Of a stretch of DNA of 64,000 nt, positions 22,641 to 33,861 are shown one piece after another. Within the stretch, counting starts at the first letter, position 1; every line of letters starts with the position of its first letter. A program made the translations under genes and the position numbers. This DNA is from Psilocybe azurescens (taxonomy: Eukaryota; Basidiomycota; Agaricomycetes; Agaricales; Agrocybaceae). The stretch covers positions 434,001-498,000 of the forward strand of contig JAJIRX010000533.1 of the NCBI GenBank assembly GCA_023853785.1, given 5' to 3'. Under the pieces are notes generated by a model. The model did no database searches. It was not told where the DNA came from and saw nothing but the letters and a program-made list of their open reading frames with translations.

Positions 22641-24673
22641 ATTTGAGTTATCTGTGAATGGTTTCGCTTGGGTAAGTTAATCAGGCTGATGTAATATGAC
22701 AGTAGACTTGCTTCTTTGGGAAATTCTGTAAAGGAATATCAGCCAAGACCAGATTTTTAATCAATGTATGTCGGGAACTGACTTTGCCAAAAAGCGTGGT
22801 GATGAATATGCCAATGGTGAGGGGCTGAAGATGAGTCTTTGCTTTACGCTTCCTGCATAATTTATAGATTTCAGTTCGTACTTTTTCGGAATCTGTGGCA
22901 TACACCCAGGGACATTCATCGGAGATTGGTATTCAGCCGTTGAGTAGCTATCTACAGTAGCGTATACTAAATTGTTTGACGTCTTTTGATATAATTTAGT
23001 TTATAAATAGTATACACGACAGACTCTCTCCGAGAGAGTGTAACATAGATGGCTAGTTATCGATAGCTTGGCTGATCAGTCCATTCTAATGAGCTCATAG
23101 GAGGCCCGCAGACGTATATCTCTAAGATATATTACCTCGAATCTTGCCAGAAATTGGGTACCATGTAAGGGTTTACACACATTATCCACTTAGAACGGCG
23201 AGCTGAGGCATGACATATGACTGCCAGACACTAGTGAGCTCTTCACGTTTTGAATCTTAATTGAGGCACATGAGAATTCAAATAAATTCAAGTTGTGTCA
23301 AATACTGTAGTATAAGCATCTGACGTGACTTACAGTAATGAATCTTATTTAACAGTTGCTGATAGACAAAAACATGAAATGGAAACCTAATATATTTGCG
23401 GTGTTTATAACAAATTGTGATTCCGAATCTGTCGGCGTCTATCCGACCCTTGTTCCCATTTGCATGCATTTGTATTATTTGACACAATAAGATTACAAGA
23501 CTAGCCACGGAGCATCGAGTAGCCATGGAAGCCACATATGTATTCTTGTATATTTTTTGCATTTAGTTCCAACATTTCTCGAACTAGAGCACAATACTGT
23601 GTTCTACGGGAAAGAAACCTTCCCAATATCTTCTCTGCATTAGTAGTATGGCATCCCTTTCCTCCCAATTTTCTTCAAAAAGCTGCACAGGAACCTGCGC
23701 ACTTCCATTTTAAGTTGCATTGCGAATCAGCACTGCAGGTGACATATTGATAACTCTGGCTATACGTTCTCGAGACTCGTACTGTAGCACCATTCTATCT
23801 CCTCGACAAAGGGAATCTGGTGGTGCAGTTGGCCCAGCAGTATCCTCTCCAGCAACCACCCCGAGCAGGACTGCAAACAGAAGCTTCACGATGCACGGCA
23901 CCCAAGCCAGGCTCCCGTCTCCCCGTTCTCGTAGCTGCCACCATTGTATTGAGGGCAATCTTGCAAGCAAGCCGACAACCCCTCTGGGCAAGCTTGAGAA
24001 GCTTGATCAATTTGACCTGGCTGGAGCAATAGAAAAAGAGAAGAACGTATCGACGCAGAAGAGGCATTTACTGAACGCTGTTGCGATGACTTCGACATCT
24101 GGCAGTGGCAGTATAGACGTTAATTTCCTCACTAGTGCTTTATTTACTGCTAATTAAAAGACGACTCAGTAGGAAGTTCGTTCTGATCTACTAGAAGGAG
24201 AAATAGAGAAAACTTCAATGAGCTGAGCTACAAATTGAACCGGGAGATTTGGTTGGTGGTGAATTCTGGACGAAAGGAAGGCGAAAGGTCCAATGGTGAG
24301 CTCAGCTGATCGATATATTAGAATGTCGTTTAAATGGCTTCTGGCTTTAGTGTGATATATGACCACGCTATAAACTATTTGTGACTGATAAACTGCCGCG
24401 GACAACTAGAATAATTATCTCAACCCTAAATGAACATGAACAACAGAGTCAAAAGGCTTCACATAGTTCTCAGATGATACATAAACTATGTTCAAGAACG
24501 TTGTAGCCCCTTGAGACGATAAGTATTCCGCTGAGCAGTTCTTAGCTGGCGCGATAGCGCACGAGATGATACATTTATTTGTTGTGCTATTTCTTAGGTA
24601 TGATATTCGGGCAGCGAGCGTGACCTGCGTCTGACCCTCACGAAAGTGAAAGTCTACCCGGATGGGGTACCCA
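22641..24673. other. gene-poor stretch between Cys-rich proteins A and B
   Basis: About 2 kb without a supported gene. Near 23990-23710 on the minus strand there is a signal-peptide-like frame (VKLLFAVLLGVVAGEDTAG) whose initiator position is GTG rather than ATG. In another frame the same DNA reads GGCWRGYC, faintly like the Cys-rich module end. It could be a relic paralogue, but the evidence is weak. A small inverted repeat lies near 22967-23014. Confidence 0.35.
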
Positions 24674-24853
24674 TTAATTATGTATTGGCTGGCAGCAGCC
24701 CCAGCATCCAGGTCCTCCCGTTGGAGCCTCTCCAGGTGAGCAGATTGGCTTATCCTCTCCGCATGCCACACCACACGGCCTTAGTTTGGAAACAGTACCG
24801 TGGGCGCTTGCCAACAATGTTGTAATTAATATTACAACCCCGATCAATTTCAT
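24674..24853 (-). CDS. small secreted cysteine-rich protein B (one six-Cys module)
   Basis: 59 residues from the ATG at 24853. The in-frame ATG at 24910 was rejected because it would put 19 polar residues before the signal peptide. Signal peptide MKLIGVVILITTLLASAHG, then one module beginning CGVACGEDKPIC and ending GGPGCWGCC, with the same C-x3-C-x6-C-x11-C-x2-C-C spacing as proteins A and C. It ends QPIHN and then TAA. This is the single-module member of the cluster, too small to be an enzyme. Confidence 0.7.
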   Translation of the reverse strand: MKLIGVVILITTLLASAHGTVSKLRPCGVACGEDKPICSPGEAPTGGPGCWGCCQPIHN

Positions 24854-25509
24854 TGTACTAAATGAAAGCAGATGTAAGTCCTTCTCTGAGAGTACCTGTG
24901 AGTCTGACACGACACCTGATATGAGCTATTGCAGAGAGTTGAGAGGAGAGTTGTCAAATTATAGGCTGAAGTCTCGACTTCTGTTGTAGCTATATGGGTT
25001 GGCGATAGGAAAATATGAGGTTCAGAGGCCACCTCATCCGAAAAGCTCTTTACGCACCGTGTAATTCGGAAGATTTGATCTTGGTATACAGCATAGTAGC
25101 CTCATAATTCTCGAGCTTTATAGTGTCTTCACTCGCTGGATTGAGTTCCGTAGACATCTGCATACTGATGCGGCCCAATGCTGATATTGTCTGCCCACGG
25201 TTTATTACTTCGAAAATGAATCCTAGTTATTGCCGGGTCTATTCGATACTAGTTCCGAAGCATACAGTTTATCGATCTATCAAAGTGATCATAATCATGA
25301 ATATCTTTAGTATACACAGTAAACAAAAGAAGCACTGAATGATTAAAGTACTAACAGCAGAAGACTAGGGAGTCATTGGTACGGTGGAGGCAGCCAAATT
25401 TAGGCCAACGGTATAACTGTCATTGACTAGACAAGTCATTCAGAAGGAGGATTTAATATTGCATATGTTTTACAGAGCTTTCATCACGATTATATAGCTC
25501 CAGTATCAA
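24854..25509. other. intergenic, no supported gene
   Basis: AT-rich spacer between Cys-rich genes B and C. Short ORFs lack motifs. Confidence 0.5.
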
Positions 25510-25815
25510 TTAAACGGCAACACAGCATCCCCAGCATCCCTCCACGCCCGTCGGAGCTTCTCCCTCTGGGCAGACAGGCTTCTCCTCGTGGCAAACAGCG
25601 GCGCAAACAGTGGGTGGATCGGGTGTCGCCTTGGGTGCTGGAGCGCCGACGCAGCAGCCCCAGCAGCCTTCAGAGCCCGTGGGCTTTTGTCCTGGGGGAC
25701 ACACGGGCTTGTCCGGGCGGCAGACTGCAGTGCAGAAGTCTTGTCGGGGAACCAAAGCGTTAGAGCTTGCTGCGAAGGAGGCAAGAACGAGGATGACTGC
25801 CAGAATTGATTTCAT
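25510..25815 (-). CDS. small secreted cysteine-rich protein C (two six-Cys modules)
   Basis: 101 residues, one exon, ATG at 25815. Signal peptide MKSILAVILVLASFAASSNA, then module 1 (begins CTAVCRPDKPVC, ends GSEGCWGCC), a Pro/Ala linker (GAPAPKATPDPP), and module 2 (begins CAAVCHEEKPVC, ends GVEGCWGCC). Both modules keep the exact C-x3-C-x6-C-x11-C-x2-C-C spacing of proteins A and B, plus KPVC and PTG. The last residues are VAV. Intact modules and conserved spacing with diverged codons suggest a working gene under selection on the fold. Confidence 0.75.
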   Translation of the reverse strand: MKSILAVILVLASFAASSNALVPRQDFCTAVCRPDKPVCPPGQKPTGSEGCWGCCVGAPAPKATPDPPTVCAAVCHEEKPVCPEGEAPTGVEGCWGCCVAV

Positions 25816-28114
25816 CGTGGAGACTGCAAACGAGACATTCGTAAACCTGTTTCATGTCTGTGCGAAGTTGTGAGTTACTTACACTGGTTTTCGGGCGATG
25901 TATACCAAAAATGCTATTAAATAAAGTGTCAGAATTATGAAGACGAAAGAGTAGAGGTGGTAGTACCTGCGATAAGAGGGACCTTTCGATGCGGTTATTC
26001 ACAAAACTTACTGAGATTTTATAGTATTGGCGACTATGCCAAGATGGGTCCTTGACGGTCGGGTAATGGGATTTGGTCTAGCTCCCTGTAGGTTGGTATC
26101 CCTAACTACTTCCTAAAGATTCAACGCTCAAAACGCAAAGAAGCCCGGAAACTGGGCAAATCGTCTGTGCCACGACTTGGCAAAGGTAAAAAGACGACTT
26201 TCCAATACTGCTTCTACCCATGAGGGGGAGTAAATTATGAATTTGAATATCGGATGGGGTAGATCGGAGGCTAGAAAGGTCCTGTGATTTGTGAAACATT
26301 CGCGTGTCGTAACTTCATCACCATTCTTGCCCAGACGGCTCATGTGTAAGCCTCCGAGATACTCTGGCCACCGAAATGACCACGAGCGCCACAATTGCTT
26401 CTTCAATAAGCATAGATAGAACTGAAATTTTAGAAGCCCGTCCTATGCTCCTGATTGATAATGGAATATGGAATTTTCTGCTGAACGTGCACCGTTCCAA
26501 CTTCAAAATTGAATCTATAAACAGATTTTCGAGTGCGAGTGCCAAGCCTCCTGGAATGTTATTTTTAAGAATAAAAATTAGAACGCAGAGTATAAGTCTA
26601 ATGTGTCAACGTGGTATGTGCCGTTACTTACGAGAAGATGTTACAATCAGTTGGTGGATGCATATGCAGCCACATAGGATTATTACGGTACTATGGTCGA
26701 CAAACCTCTCAGTGAGGTTGATGACATGTCAGAACAACATGTAAGTAAAGCTGCTGTTAAGCATCTTACGGGAAAACTCACAGAAAGTGCATCCTTGTGA
26801 ATCAGGAGTGACCTAATCACCTGAAACATTGACAGTCATCGTCATTCTTGGAGTGACAGAGATTTGTTGGAGGCCATTTCTATGCTGCCAAGTAACAAAT
26901 TTATCCATGGGGTACAACACTACATTTTTTCTCGCATTGACCCTGGATTAGACAGCAAGAGAATGTGCTAAAGGTCTCCAGACGCAGCAACAATTCCAGA
27001 ACAGGATGTAAGGGCCACGCCAAGCGCTTACAGGAAGACCTCAAGAAGGAGAGACTTTGGAAGTATTCTGGAACTTGAAAAAGATAGACATCAGCGGATA
27101 ATTGATCCTAGTCACATATGGATGGAGCCCTGAGTAGATTCGTCTCGCCGCAGCTTAAGGCATATAGAATGGCAAACAAAGCTCAGCCAATGGGTTCAAG
27201 CGTCAGTTTTGAGGAGTCACTGGCAGAGCACCGAAAATCACATGAGGGGGCTGTTTGACAGATGACGTAGACACCATCCTATAAAATAGATCATGTACCC
27301 AGAGATACCGAGCATGAGCAGGCTGAAAATAGTCCTCCAAAGTATAGTATAGTGGTGCTGTCTTGGAAGGAGGTAAGAACATCCGTTGTAATGAGCATCA
27401 TCAAGTGTAGAAGTTTGGTTTGAATACTGAGTTCGAGTACTGTCGAGATACAGTAAGTGTAGACCCGTAATGACCAGTGCTGAGCGCGTAAGTATTGAGC
27501 GCACGCGCAGTGGGGACTCTTAATGAATGAATGAATGAGGTTGCTTACTCTCGCTGCTCAGCTTGAAACCAACGCGGCATTCGGGCTCTAAAATTTCAAT
27601 TTCCGACACACTGCCCGACGCCCTTTGTCGCCCCTCCACACCGCGCTCCCTTTCTACGCAAACATTGTGCTCGACTACGATAATAATATAGGGCCTGTCC
27701 AGGATTCACTTCAATCTCAATACTATTGCCATTTCTCGTTGCACGTTTCGAAGTTCCAAGCCAATATAGTTTCCGTGAGTTCTTCTCTGTTATGATTGTG
27801 ACATCTTCTCGACAGAGTCGACTTCGCTTATTCGACCCACTATACTCAAAATGGAATGATTGTATGGGTTGGGCGGCCTGCTCACTGGGGTGGCTAAGTT
27901 TCCCGGAATCCGCATGCTCATAAGGTCATGGCGCGAGGCGGGCCGCCTTCTGGAAAACAGGTTGACATCGAGTGGGTGTTGTATCCAAGGTTTTGCTCCA
28001 AACCATACGCCTCCAGACGTCCTTCTTTCTAAGTATATAATGAAATGGGGCCCATATCTATCTGCCAATAGCTCATTCTTTCGACGCAATACCCACTTTT
28101 TCCCTTGGACTGTC
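25816..28114. other. gene-poor stretch, no firmly supported gene
   Basis: About 2.3 kb. Two minus-strand ORFs are noted but not accepted as genes: 26318-26545 (75 aa, basic) and 27238-27504 (88 aa, with a hydrophobic stretch FSLLMLGISGYMIYFIGW). A short TGAA repeat lies at about 27522-27537. The promoter of the six-hairpin gene should be in 27550-28114. Confidence 0.4.
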
Positions 28115-31100
28115 ATGGGCATATTTCTCTGTCTTTTGCTGTATACCTTCGCTGCGCCTGTATTAGGCTTCAGAGGTGGCCTTTCTCTGTCTGTTGCTCC
28201 TAAACCTCCCTCTCCTACCCCATCGATTACGACCTTCCATGTGACAAGTGGAAGCAACGAGAACTATTTCTACCGGGACAACATCACCACCGCCCAGCTC
28301 CTCCTGACTAGCGCGTCGGCCAGTAGTAACATAACGCGACGTCTCGTGGCGGCTCTTCCGGCAGGCAACAACGGTGCATTAGTGTATTTCCTTCCTGTAA
28401 ACGCAGTCTCTGCTACGCCTCTCAATGTCGAGTTGGTGAATGGAACCATGAAGAGTGTGTCTCTCGAGAATGGCAATCGAGGTATTCAAGCAGACTTGGC
28501 CTTTACTGCCAACGCGACATTAGGTGTTACAATCGTTGGTGCCGTACGCGCGTTAAGAGGCGAGTCTCAATCATCACCTTCTTCAGTTTTCATAGTTTCA
28601 GTTACTGATTCGTCTCTCCAAAATCAAAAGATTACGTCGAGGGCTCAGGGACGATGCACCAAATATTCAATTATACTCTTTTATCTCACTCTTCCACAGA
28701 GGTTAGGCTTCATAGGCAATACATAAACAGCACTTCGGGTTCCTCCCTCGAAAAGCTCCCAAGTTCCGCGGAAAGCCGTAATCCTAAGCCTGAACGTCAG
28801 ACCTTCAAATCCGTCGATCTCTATCTCTCGGTCCCGCCTGGTAGCTCTGCGCGATTCGCAGTGAATCCAAACGCCAATGGAACTTCCACCTCACCTATTA
28901 TCAACATTATCGTACCTGTGAGTCATCGGCAGCCTGTGGGGTCAAATTCGCTCGCCGATGGTGTAAAACCGCCCCTTGGTTTGTCGGGAAATATTCGTGT
29001 GCAAGTCGTGACGAATGAGACGAGCTTCGCTGGACTAGATATTGATGATCTGTTTTTGAAGCCCGAGGAGGCCGGGACAGATACCATTAAAACCACGTTG
29101 GAGACTCTGCCTGGGGATGTCGCCGATCAGGTATGATAATATTCTCTTGTTCAGTTTACTTCATCTGTGCTTAAACATAACACAGGTCTCTTTCTTGACT
29201 TTCCAGAACAAATTCACAGCTGGTGGATGGAGATTCTTGACTGTGGGCTCTCTTTACTTTCCTTTGTCCATCGTGTTTATTTTAGAGTTCTAACTTGTCT
29301 CTGTTTTTATGCATTCGTGTAGTATTTTGGGCGCGATTCGTTGATTGCGCTGCGAATGCTCATGCCTCTGCTCACGCCGAACGCGATCGAAGATGCCCTG
29401 GGTGCTGTTATTGAAAGGGCTAACAGTACAGGGGCGTTGTGCCACGAAGAAACGATCGGTTCGTATAAATCTTTATCTTTTACTATCTATCAAATTTTAA
29501 ACTTGTCTGTTTTATTACTGGCAGGAGATTATGCGTCATTTGTACGTCTATCTGATCGCCTTGGTTCAAGTCGTGAGCTTATCTTGTCCCACAGGTGAAT
29601 ATTGGAAATGGTAGACCTGACCTTGGAAACACGCCTTTCTATGATTATAAAGTATATATTATTCATTGAAAGCTGTATAGCAATCAAAGCTAATCTAGAG
29701 AGCTACAGATGATTGATACAGGTATACTTCGATTTTGGATGACTTTCATTAAAGCGTAAAGCCGCTTAACACGTCCGTCTATGTGTAGACCTGTTACTTC
29801 TACCGGCACTGGCTCATTACTTCGTCGAATTGCCTCAAGGGCAAAATCGATCTTCGCAATTCCTGGCAAAACAGGCTACGTTGCAGAACGGTACTTACTT
29901 GGACATTATCAACAGGTGCTTCGTGGTTTTGTTGTTCTGGTTTATTTCGCATTATTTGGTCTAATATGTTTACATATATCAGGATCGCTTCGTATAATAT
30001 CAACCGCGCTCTACCGTTCTTCACCGCGAACCCAGCTACAACCTCTCAGCTGCTCGCGTTTCGCCCCGGACAGACAGTCGGGAACTGGAGGGACAGCAAC
30101 GGGGGTACAGGGTTCGGGACTATCCCGTTTGACGTCAACGTTGCGCTGGTCCCAGCCAATCTACGAGCGATAGACAGCCTCGCGCACGCTGGGATCCTTG
30201 ATCTCCAAGTTCTTGACGTTGATAGCGGGATAGATGTTGTGGCAATGGCGCGGAAGTGGGAAGACGAAGCTCCGGCAATGTTTGAGGTGACGGTGGACGC
30301 TGACACGGCGGAGGAGAGGCTGCAGAACTTTGTAAGGGCTGTGTCGCTGGATGAGAGTTTGTTGGGGAATACGTCGACGTCTACGCCTGGGGCTGGGGGA
30401 ATGTGAGCTTCTATGCGTTATCGCTGATGCCTGATGGGAGACCTGTTGAGGTAAGTTATTAAAGATGACATTCTCGTACCACTTCCATGAAGTCGGGGGC
30501 GAATGCGAAGACGTGTCCGGTTTTGGGGTTCTGATTACTCGCTTTGATTGATTTGTAGGTCCTCAATTCGGATTTGGCGTTCAATCTGATGTACGGCACG
30601 AATGTGAGCGCTGTGTTTCTGCAGCGCGTGACTGATGCGTTGACGCCGTATCCTCGAGGTTCGTCATATTTCTTAATTTATGGGACTGGGCGATGGGGCT
30701 TCATTTTTACTGATTGTTGATTACCAGGTCTGCTCACGAGCGTAGGAATGGTAGTTGCCAACCCAGCGTATGATTCCAACACTGCTGATGTGCAGCTGCT
30801 GGACCGTACGGCATATCATGGAACGGTGGTATGGTGAGTACATACATATACATAATTTGTTCGCTTCCCTTTTCTTAGTCTGCTTCTGGTGCTACATAAT
30901 TACTGACTTAAATACTGAACGTCATCAAATAACAGGTCCTTCCAGCAAGCGCTGATGGCCGGGGGCCTAGCGCGGCAGCTCAAATTCTGCCTCACAAACA
31001 CGACGAGCGTGGATATCAACCCACCCCTTCTCCGTCCCCGGCGTGGTGTGGCGATGCGGACCTCGTGCAGAGCCTGCAGGATGCGCAGATACGCTTGTGG

Positions 31101-31423
31101 GGCTCCATCAAGGGTGCTTCGAATAGTGAGTACATTCACTTTTTGACTTTTTCTCTTTCCTTGTTCTGCTCTCCTGCTGGTACTGTTCCCTGGCTGTCGT
31201 TTTTGGGGTTCTTTATTGGAGTACACTGGCTCCCCGAACTGTGTGCTAAAAATAGGATTTAATAATCTGCACAGATATCTATTCCGAGGTGTGGTCGTAT
31301 GCATTTAATGAGACGACGAAAACGTTTTCTGTGGCGGATTTGGCGGCTCTGTCTAGTGGGGTGGAGTCTGATGCGATCCAGCTTTGGTCGTATGGGTTTT
31401 TGGGGTTGGTTGAACCCGAGTAG
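28115..31423 (+). CDS. secreted six-hairpin-glycosidase-like protein, 13 exons (two frameshifts)
   Basis: Start at 28115, where a signal peptide begins (MGIFLCLLLYTFAAPVLG); upstream in-frame ATGs from 27860 give a polar extension and were not used. Exons: 28115-28559, 28631-29130, 29186-29242, 29323-29458, 29525-29541, 29595-29651, 29709-29721, 29789-29915, 29983-30450, 30559-30658, 30728-30833, 30936-31125, 31275-31423. They sum to 2365 nt; two single-base losses (30395-30399 G run; 31020-31027 C runs) bring this to 2367, or 788 residues. The N-terminal half is a beta-rich Asn/Ser-rich domain with many N-x-S/T sites. The C-terminal half has GGWRFLTYFGRDSLIALRML, CHEETIGDYASF, FRPGQTVGNWRDS and LWSYGFLGLVEP, resembling (alpha/alpha)6 glycosidases of GH15/GH63 type. 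The substrate is unknown. Intron 1 is GC-AG; exons 5 and 7 are 17 and 13 nt. Confidence 0.75.
28560..28630 (+). other. GC-AG intron 1 of the six-hairpin gene
   Basis: The exon ends ...TTAAGAG and the intron starts GCGAGTCT, ending AATCAAAAG at 28630. Only this splice joins AVRALR to DYVEGSGTMHQ in frame. The GC donor keeps a near-consensus GCGAGT. Confidence 0.7.
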
Positions 31424-32213
31424 GGGCGGACGGCTAAGCGGAAGAAGCTCGGACTTGGTGGCGAGATGGATTTAGCACCCTCTCGAGAGATGTCACTACG
31501 TTTCATATGATGTGCTCCGTCAGTACTACTTAGTGCATATGAAAGAAGGTTGTGAAGGGCGAGAGCTTCCTGTGAGCTGTCTGTTAGGATTGAGTCGCAT
31601 GTGTGAGCATCACTTAACGAGGAAGCATTCAATACTCCAAAATTTCAAGCTCTATTCTCTGCTCGAACTGTTGGCTGGTATGCACTTTTGTGTTCAGACT
31701 GACCCCAACTCATGAATGTGAAGTCCATAATTGCTACCCAATGAAGTCTGTGGCGCAAATACCAAACAAGGAACACGATACCTTGGTTTGCCTAATTCGA
31801 TCGATTTAATTAGGGGTTTATCCGTTCAATGTCTCATCTAGGCTGTATCTCTGTACGCCATCCTGTGGCGAACTCAGACGAGCAGGCTTGTTTGTAATGG
31901 TGAATATACAGGTTCTTCGGGACATGTACAACTGTGACGCCAAGCTACCGCCCGAACGTATAATAATACGACCTCGGAGAACTGCTAGGGTACGCGACAT
32001 ATTCCCCAGCAGTGCAAGACATGTGAGCAGGGAAATGTGCAGAGTATGGTGCTATGTTACGCGATAATGGCAGTCGGAAGGGGCTCCACATCATGACTCG
32101 ACTGAATCGGACTGACGTGGGGCGGGTGCTATAGACAAATAACGAACAACAAATGACTATGACTTCCCCAGGCTCCGCGTAACCTGTCTTTCCTTACAAC
32201 CACAACCACAGCC
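31424..32213. other. intergenic, subtilisin promoter side
   Basis: No ORF with motifs. It holds the 3' flank of the six-hairpin gene and the promoter of the subtilisin gene. Both lie on the plus strand but are separate transcription units. Confidence 0.5.
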
Positions 32214-33861
32214 ATGTCCTACTTATTCCAATGGTCCTTGTTGGCTGTCTCAATAGCCTCAACGGCCCTCTCAACCCCCTCTCCACTAGCCCCAACTTCC
32301 AGTCTGCACCTTCACCCCTAACCCTCGCTCCCCTCGTCGCCGTTGACCACACCTATGGCACCATCAACAATTCGTATATCATCATTCTCAAGGATGCTAC
32401 GCCAAGTGGTGTCATTCAGAACCACATGAACTTCCTCCAGGCCGCACACAGCGCTGACCCGCTCGTCGGTGACGACTTTGCCGGTGTCCAACAGGTCTAC
32501 GATGGCCACATCAACGGATACGCTGGTCGCTTCACAGAGTCGGTCGTCAACCAGATCAGGACAATGCCGGAAGTTGCGTATGTTGAGAAGGACCAGATCG
32601 TTCGTACTCAGGAAGTGCAGAAAGGCGCTCCATGGGTAAGCATATCTCTCCTTATCGCATCACATGTGCCGCGCAGTAACTTCAACTTGACATTCCTTAA
32701 ATAGGGTCTCGCACGCATCAGTCATCGCCCCAAGTTGACTTTCGGCACTTTCACCAAGTACCTGTACAATGCTGACGGAGGAGACGGTGTTGACGTATAC
32801 GTCGTCGACACTGGTATTAACGTCGACCATGTTGAATTTGAAGGGCGTGCTTCATGGGGAAAGACCGTCCCTGCTAACGACGTTGACGAAGACGGCAACG
32901 GCCACGGTACTCACTGCGCTGGCACCATCGCTTCCCGCAAGTATGGTGTTGCAAAGAAAGCCAACGTCATTGCCGTCAAAGTTTTGGGCTCCAATGGAAG
33001 CGGTAGCATGTCCGACGTCGTCGGTGGTGTCGCTTGGGCCTCCCAACAGGCAAAGATTAAAGCTACCGCTGCTGCTGCCGAACTCGCCTCCACTGGAAAG
33101 ACCAAGCACAAGGGGTCCGTTGCGAACATGAGTCTTGGAGGTGGCAAGTCTCCAGCTTTGGACGATGCCGTCAACCGTGCTGTCAATAACGGACTCCACT
33201 TCGCCGTCGCTGCTGGTTTGTGTTTTGTTTTAATTGTTTGAACTTAGGACTGATGACATCTACAGGTAACGATAACCGTGACGCCTGCAGCTACTCCCCT
33301 GCTGCTGCTCAGAATGCAGTGACCGTTGGTGCCTCGACTTTGGGCGATGACCGCGCTTACTTCTCCAACCACGGCGAGTGTGTTGATGTCTTTGCTCCTG
33401 GCTTGAACATTCTTTCCACCTACAAGGGTAGCTCCCGTGCCACCGCCACGCTTTCTGGAACCTCTATGGCATCTCCCCACACCGCCGGTCTGCTTGCATA
33501 TCTCCTCTCTATCTATCCTTCCAAGGAATTCGACCCATCCTTCACTGATGACGATGAGCTCATTTCCCTCCAGTCGCAGCGCGTCCTCTCCTCGCCTTTC
33601 GGCAAATCCGTCTCTCCTTCCTCTCTGTACGCCGTCCTGCATCGCACGCTTCCCTCGTTCATGAGCTCCTACCTCCCGTCTCCTCAGCTGTTTGACATTG
33701 TGCTGAACAATGTTGATGGTGTCGCTCCCATCCCCAGCACGATCACCCCCGCTCAGCTGAAGAAGGCCCTCATCGCATTGTCGACCCCAGACCTTCTGGA
33801 CGATCTGCCTGCGAAGACAGTGAACAAGTTGATCTTCAACAACTACACTGCTTCTTACTGA
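32214..33861 (+). CDS. secreted subtilisin-like serine protease (S8A, proteinase K type; one frameshift)
   Basis: Extracellular endopeptidase with an inhibitory propeptide. Exons 32214-32635, 32705-33215 and 33266-33861. With one base added in the CCCC run at 32315-32318 they total 1530 nt, or 509 residues. The true ATG at 32214 gives a signal peptide (MSYLFQWSLLAVSIASTALS) in one frame; the I9 propeptide (SYIIILKDATPSGVIQNHMN) continues in another, which exposes the missing base. Catalytic triad: Asp in VYVVDTGIN (about 176), His in GHGTHCAGT (about 208), Ser in SGTSMASPH (about 378). The oxyanion Asn is in AAGNDN. A C-terminal extension of about 110 residues after the catalytic domain (from about FDPSFTDDDELI) is longer than in proteinase K. 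It follows the secreted six-hairpin gene on the same strand. Confidence 0.9.

Noticed and set aside
27238..27504. 88-residue minus-strand ORF with one hydrophobic stretch
   Set aside because: Single short frame with no homologous motif or clear exons; left as unassigned.
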